Part shown: positions 7,139 through 10,307 of the stretch, piece after piece | Position numbering within the stretch: the first letter of the stretch is position 1 | How the letters are laid out: the number at the start of each line of letters is the position of its first letter | Assembly: GCA_026706325.1 (NCBI GenBank) | Contig: JAPOYZ010000575.1 | Span: 1 to 10,307, forward strand | From: Candidatus Aminicenantota bacterium | GTDB lineage: Bacteria; Acidobacteriota; UBA6911; RPQK01; JAJDTT01 | DNA: 10,307 nt | Direction: 5' to 3' | The notes under the pieces: model-generated | Databases searched by the model: none | Seen by the model: only the letters and a program-made list of their open reading frames with translations | Told to the model about the DNA's origin: nothing | Translations under genes and position numbers: made by a program

Positions 7139-8223
7139 GCAAACGCCGACTTGTTGAACACGTAGGGCATCTTCGACGGATCTCCCCCGTAATTCCCTTC
7201 CAGCACGTCGATGACGCCCTGGGCGGTTCGACCCGCCATTCCCAGTTCCGGGTCTCCCGAGAGCCGCGTCCGCCTTCCGGCGCTGGCGAAATGGTGGAAA
7301 ATCCGCAACCGGTCCGCCAATTCCGGGTCTTGCAAGGGGGAGTCGATGGGAAGCGGTTCCTGTTCGAAGACATCCAGAGCGGCGCCGGCGATCTGGCCCG
7401 CGCGGAGAGCTCTGACCAACGCGTCCGGGTCCACCACCGGACCTCTCGAAGTGTTGATGAGAAAGGCCGTCGGTTTCATGATCTCCAGGGCCCTGTCGTT
7501 GATGAGATGGTGCGTGTCGGGGGTGAGAGGGACGTGCAGGCTGATGTAGTCCGCCTGGCGAAACGCCTCCTCGAACGATGTCCAGCGAATGGTGGCGCGC
7601 CGATTCGACAAGCCCTGTTCGTACTTGAAGTCGAAGAGCGCCTGCACCGACTCCACGAAGGACCGATCCTCCGGCAACAGGTCGCAGCAGATGATGTCGG
7701 TGTCCAGTCCCGTGCACTTGAGCAGAAAGGCCCGCCCGATGCGTCCGGTTCCGATGACGGCGACGGTCTTGCCCGTAACCTCGTCCCCCAGGAAAGGGAG
7801 ATAGGGATGCCATGTCTCCCACCGGCCCTCCCGCACCAACCGCTCGCTCGGGTACAGCTTCCGCGAAACGCAACCCATGATGAAAAAAGCGAATTCGGCC
7901 GTAGCATCGGTCAGCACCACGGCCGTATGGGTATAGGGGACCCGGTACTTGCGGGCGGCCTCCTCGTCAATATTGTCGACTCCCACGGCAATCTGGGATA
8001 CGACTTTCAAGGTACCCCGGCCCGCCTGGAACACCTCTTCATCGATGGGATCCCGCAAGGTGGTGATGAGCGCGTCGATTCCCGACGCGACCTTCTCAAC
8101 GATCAGCGCCTTCGGTGGAGGTTCCACTTCGGGATAAACTTCTACCTCGTAACCCCGATCCGTCAGGCGCTTGAGTCCCTCTTCTCCAATGTCACAGGTG
8201 GCGTAGACGCGATAACTCTTCAT
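7135..8223 (-). CDS. D-2-hydroxyacid dehydrogenase family protein (NAD(P)-dependent)
   Basis: Enzymes of this family interconvert 2-oxo acids and D-2-hydroxy acids (glyoxylate/hydroxypyruvate reductase, phosphoglycerate dehydrogenase and relatives). The 362-residue protein shows SQIAVGVDNID (76-86), LTDATAEFAFFIMG (104-117), the dinucleotide loop VIGTGRIGRAF (156-166) with Asp181 ending the second strand, SLHVPLTPDTHHLIN, and NTSRGPVVD with catalytic Arg260. DVFEQEP carries Glu289. The His region FHHFASAGRRTR has His311 at the catalytic position, but His310 replaces the usual Pro. About 15-20 extra residues appear between Asp181 and the FEEAF helix, and the C-terminus is longer than in a typical 320-residue relative. 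The gene lies 49 bp downstream of the aminotransferase, probably in one transcript. Its ATG at 8223 has a weak ribosome-binding site. The LTDATAE block favours the glyoxylate/hydroxypyruvate reductase side, but the substrate is not settled. Confidence 0.88.
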   Translation of the reverse strand: MKSYRVYATCDIGEEGLKRLTDRGYEVEVYPEVEPPPKALIVEKVASGIDALITTLRDPIDEEVFQAGRGTLKVVSQIAVGVDNIDEEAARKYRVPYTHTAVVLTDATAEFAFFIMGCVSRKLYPSERLVREGRWETWHPYLPFLGDEVTGKTVAVIGTGRIGRAFLLKCTGLDTDIICCDLLPEDRSFVESVQALFDFKYEQGLSNRRATIRWTSFEEAFRQADYISLHVPLTPDTHHLINDRALEIMKPTAFLINTSRGPVVDPDALVRALRAGQIAGAALDVFEQEPLPIDSPLQDPELADRLRIFHHFASAGRRTRLSGDPELGMAGRTAQGVIDVLEGNYGGDPSKMPYVFNKSAFA

Positions 8224-8257
8224 CAGGCTCTCGACTCCCGTTTCTCGCTTCGCTCCG

Positions 8258-8272
8258 CACCGGGTTCCGGTG
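8258..8272. repeat. Perfect hairpin right after the aminotransferase stop codon
   Basis: CACCGG, spacer GTT and CCGGTG form an exact 6-bp-arm inverted repeat in the 49-bp gap between the two - strand genes, directly adjoining the aminotransferase TGA. There is no T tract on either side, so it is more likely an intercistronic stability or pausing hairpin than a terminator. Confidence 0.4.
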
Positions 8273-9457
8273 TCAAACCACAGCCGGCCACTTCGCCAGA
8301 GCTGCCTTCATTCTCCGGACGCCCTTTTCCAGCATTTCCAGGGAGGTGGCATAGGAAAGCCGCAGGTAGCCCTGTCCCATGGTTCCAAAGGAGGTGCCGG
8401 AAAGGAGCGCGATGCCCCCTTCCTGCAACAGGAAATCGGCCAGCTTCGGAGAATCTTCCGACAGCGCCCGCGTGTTTGGAAAGACGTAGAAGGCGCCCTT
8501 TGGCTGCCGGCACGAGACGCCCTCGACACTGTTCAGAAGATCGACGATCCGGTCTCTCCGGGTCTGGAAGATCTTCACCATCTCGTGAACCGGTTTGGGG
8601 TCCTGTTGGAGGGCCTGGATGCCGGCCATCTGAGTGAAGGCGGCCGTACAGGAATTGGAATTGACCATGAGTTTGGTCACATGCCCCGCCAGCTCCTTGG
8701 GCATGACACCGTAACCCATTCGCCAGCCGGTCATGGCGTAGGTCTTGGAAAACCCGTCGAGCAATATGGTCCGCTCCTTCATGCCGGGAAAAGACGCAAT
8801 GCTCACGTGGGGTTCGTCGTAAATGATGCGGTTGTAGACTTCGTCGGAGAGAAAGCAAACATCGGAATCCGCGAAAGCGTCGACGATGGCGGCGATGTCT
8901 CCCCGGTTCAACACCGAACCGGTGGGGTTGTTGGGAGAGTTGAGAATGATGAGACGGGTGCGCGGGCTGGACAAGTCGACCAGCTCCTGGATATCCATCC
9001 GAAAATCCAATTCCTCCCGCAAGGGAACGGGCACCGGGCGCGCCCCCACATAGCGGATCATCGACTCGTAGATGGGGAACCCCGGATCGGGATAGATCAC
9101 CTCGTCCCCCTTCTGAGCCAGAGCCAGAATGGAAAAGAAGATGATCGGCTTGGCGCCGGGCGTCACCACGACCTCGTCCGGATCGACTGCGATCTGCCTG
9201 GTCTCAGAGATCTCCCGGGCGATGGCTTGACGCAAGGGAAGGATACCCGCAGACGGAGTGTAGTGGTGGTGGCCGTCTCTCAACGCCCCGACTGCCGCCT
9301 CGACGATGTCTTCATGGGTATTGAAGTCGGGCTCTCCGATCTCCAGGTGGACGATGTCCCGTCCTTGAGCTTCAAGACCCTTGGCTCGTGCCAGAACCTC
9401 GAAGGCCGTCTCGGTCCCCAAATTGGACATTCGCTGCGCCAGCCGCATGCCGGTCAT
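8273..9457 (-). CDS. Pyridoxal-phosphate-dependent class I aminotransferase (AspC-like, I-gamma type)
   Basis: This 394-residue fold-type I transaminase is of normal family length. Visible landmarks are LEIGEPDFNTHEDI (38-51), HHYTPSAGILPLRQAI (64-79), SPNNPTG (174-180, Asn177 contacting the cofactor ring), FLSDEVY (202-208, Asp205 and Tyr208), DGFSKTYAMTGWRMGY (234-249, Schiff-base Lys238 and Arg246) and YLRLSYA with Arg366, the residue expected to hold the substrate alpha-carboxylate. Lys103 in VTPGAK occupies the place of the lysine that reads the distal carboxylate in some I-gamma aspartate aminotransferases. That hints at, but does not prove, a dicarboxylic substrate; alanine or aromatic transaminases are alternatives. 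The ATG at 9457 is preceded by AGAGGG at a long 13-base spacing. It is the first gene of a two-gene unit with the dehydrogenase, and repeat copy B lies immediately upstream. Confidence 0.92.
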   Translation of the reverse strand: MTGMRLAQRMSNLGTETAFEVLARAKGLEAQGRDIVHLEIGEPDFNTHEDIVEAAVGALRDGHHHYTPSAGILPLRQAIAREISETRQIAVDPDEVVVTPGAKPIIFFSILALAQKGDEVIYPDPGFPIYESMIRYVGARPVPVPLREELDFRMDIQELVDLSSPRTRLIILNSPNNPTGSVLNRGDIAAIVDAFADSDVCFLSDEVYNRIIYDEPHVSIASFPGMKERTILLDGFSKTYAMTGWRMGYGVMPKELAGHVTKLMVNSNSCTAAFTQMAGIQALQQDPKPVHEMVKIFQTRRDRIVDLLNSVEGVSCRQPKGAFYVFPNTRALSEDSPKLADFLLQEGGIALLSGTSFGTMGQGYLRLSYATSLEMLEKGVRRMKAALAKWPAVV

Positions 9458-9489
9458 TCTCGGGGTGCAACCCTCTTTTCGTCAAGTAT

Positions 9490-9657
9490 TCGACAGCCCG
9501 CGGCAAAAGTCGTCGCGGCATTCGACCGGGTCTGCATCCCGGCGGACTGTGTTGCGATTCGGTCACATATGGTCGAATATGCTCCCTCATCGCGCCTTGT
9601 CCGGCGGGCGCAGCCCCGGTCTCGGTGCTACGCGGGACTTTCACCGCAGACTGTCGA
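9490..9657 (-). repeat. Self-complementary intergenic repeat, copy B (upstream of aminotransferase)
   Basis: This is the second copy of the element described at 6973-7138. It is bounded by TCGACAG on the left and CTGTCGA on the right. On the - strand, arm GACAGTCTGCGGTGAAAGTC (9655-9636) pairs with 9511-9492 at all 20 positions, four as G-U. An inner helix (9621-9610 with 9535-9524) pairs 11 of 12, and a small terminal hairpin CATAT-ggtcga-ATATG closes the middle (9565-9580). The element ends 33 bases before the aminotransferase start codon, so transcription starting upstream would put it in the 5' leader. It lies between divergent genes, and the acetyltransferase promoter sits just outside its right edge. 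No open reading frame of its own, transposase or clear target-site duplication is visible. Confidence 0.85.
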
Positions 9658-9678
9658 CCACCAAGAGGGTCTTGGAGG
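9658..9678. promoter_or_regulatory. Palindrome in the -35 region of the acetyltransferase promoter, possible operator
   Basis: CCAAGA-GGG-TCTTGG (9661-9675) is a perfect inverted repeat, extended by two further complementary pairs outside an A/A mismatch to span 9658-9678. It abuts repeat copy B and ends 9 bases before the -10 element. This is where an activator or repressor dimer would act; no regulator gene is visible to pair with it. Confidence 0.45.
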
Positions 9679-9684
9679 CGGAAC

Positions 9685-9693
9685 TGCTATAAT
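9685..9693 (+). promoter_or_regulatory. Extended -10 promoter for the acetyltransferase gene
   Basis: TGCTATAAT contains a perfect TATAAT (9688-9693) preceded by TG at the extended -10 position. No good -35 box is present at 17 bp, which is normal for extended -10 promoters. Transcription would begin near 9700, giving a leader of about 23 bases that contains the ribosome-binding site. Confidence 0.7.
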
Positions 9694-9711
9694 CCGGCAG
9701 CGGACCCGGAT

Positions 9712-9716
9712 GGGAG
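9712..9716 (+). promoter_or_regulatory. Ribosome-binding site of the acetyltransferase gene
   Basis: GGGAG lies 6 bases upstream of the ATG at 9723 and supports that start. Confidence 0.6.
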
Positions 9717-9722
9717 CCGAAC

Positions 9723-10307
9723 ATGGCTGATCTCCTACCTGAACGGACGGTCCAGACCGGCATTCAGATCATTCGTCTCAGAGCTCTCACAACCATCGGA
9801 GAAATGGATGAGGTCGTTGACCTGGAGGAACAGATCTGGGGGTATGGCGCACCCGGATCCGATTCCCCCTACCCCGCCCGGGCCCTGTTCGCCGTGGCCG
9901 AGAGCGGCGGGCTGGTGGCCGGCGCCTTCGCCGGCGGAGATCTGGTCGGGTTCGCCCTCTCCTGGCTGGGGTCGGAAAACGGGACGCGAGTTCCTTACCT
10001 CCACAGCCAACTCATGGGCGTCCTCCCCGCTTACCGCTCCCACGGGATCGGGTACCACTTGAAGTTGTTACAGAGGGACTACGCTCTGAATTCGGGACTG
10101 GAACTGATCAAGTGGACGTTCGATCCGCTTCTTGCGGCGAATGCCCATCTGAACCTGAAGAAGCTGGGATCCGTGATTCGGTCGTACCTCCCCAACTACT
10201 ACGGGAACCTGCAGAGCCGCTTCACCAGGGGGATCGCTTCCGACCGGGTGTGGGTCTCCTGGTTCGTCGAGTCGCAGCGCGTCCGGGGAAGGATCGACCG
10301 GCCGTCC
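9723..10307 (+). CDS. GNAT-family N-acetyltransferase (COG3375-like), 3' end outside window
   Basis: The frame stays open from the ATG at 9723 to the right edge (195 codons). GNAT enzymes move an acetyl group from acetyl-CoA to an amine. The acetyl-CoA-binding motif is visible as HSQLMGVLPAYRSHGIGYHL (94-113), with the R-x-x-G-x-G turn at Arg105 to Gly110. The downstream blocks KWTFDPLLAANAHLNLKKLG (130-149), YLPNYYGN and SDRVWVSWFV are, from memory, characteristic of a poorly studied acetyltransferase group (COG3375). The visible part spans most of the domain, so probably only a C-terminal tail is missing. Expression is likely monocistronic or first-in-operon from the extended -10 promoter. 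It is divergent from the aminotransferase unit. The acceptor substrate is unknown. Confidence 0.85.
   Translation, partial: MADLLPERTVQTGIQIIRLRALTTIGEMDEVVDLEEQIWGYGAPGSDSPYPARALFAVAESGGLVAGAFAGGDLVGFALSWLGSENGTRVPYLHSQLMGVLPAYRSHGIGYHLKLLQRDYALNSGLELIKWTFDPLLAANAHLNLKKLGSVIRSYLPNYYGNLQSRFTRGIASDRVWVSWFVESQRVRGRIDRPS

Noticed and set aside
7291..8637. 448-codon + strand frame antisense to the dehydrogenase
   Set aside because: No domain signature; the - strand protein has complete dehydrogenase motifs.
6966..9664. Target-site duplications flanking the repeat copies
   Set aside because: Flanks of copy A (gagaa / gcaaa) and copy B (agtat / ccacc) show no matching short direct repeats, so transposition is not demonstrated.
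8270..9730. 486-codon + strand frame antisense to the aminotransferase and running through repeat copy B
   Set aside because: Asp/Gly/His-rich shadow of the aminotransferase reading frame; no motif, and it overlaps a secure gene along its whole coding length.

Overview
The window looks like a chromosomal stretch from a GC-rich, Gram-negative-type bacterium. The gene content (RarA, a periplasmic PBP4-type peptidase, an exported methyltransferase followed by a TlpA-like thioredoxin and an ABC exporter, and GTG starts with short overlaps) would fit an Acidobacteriota-like genome. That placement is an impression from codon use and gene types, not a demonstrated assignment. No phage, transposase, CRISPR, tRNA or rRNA is visible.

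Layout from left to right. The 3' half of rarA (replication-fork ATPase) enters from the left edge on the + strand. It converges on dacB (D-Ala-D-Ala carboxypeptidase/endopeptidase, - strand). dacB diverges, across an AT-rich gap of about 200 bp, from a malonyl-CoA-synthetase-like acyl-CoA ligase (+). Next comes a tight four-gene + strand operon (about 3979-6920): secreted SAM-methyltransferase-like protein, membrane-anchored thioredoxin, ABC ATPase and ABC-2 permease. Each junction overlaps by a few bases, and a hairpin terminator candidate follows. Then a - strand pair, a class I aminotransferase followed by a D-2-hydroxyacid dehydrogenase, could together convert an amino acid to a 2-oxo acid and then to a 2-hydroxy acid. 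Finally a GNAT-family acetyltransferase starts on the + strand behind a good extended -10 promoter and runs off the right edge.

The most notable feature is not a gene. Two copies of a repeat of about 165 bp, in the same orientation, bracket the aminotransferase-dehydrogenase pair. One copy touches the dehydrogenase stop codon (about 6973-7138) and the other ends 33 bases before the aminotransferase start codon (about 9490-9657). Each copy is self-complementary along most of its length. Read as RNA from the - strand, the strand of the bracketed genes, the outer 20-base arms pair completely in both copies, with every non-Watson-Crick position a G-U wobble. Several arm positions differ between copies yet keep pairing. 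This suggests a structured RNA or MITE-like family placed at both ends of one transcription unit. I do not recognise it as a named family.
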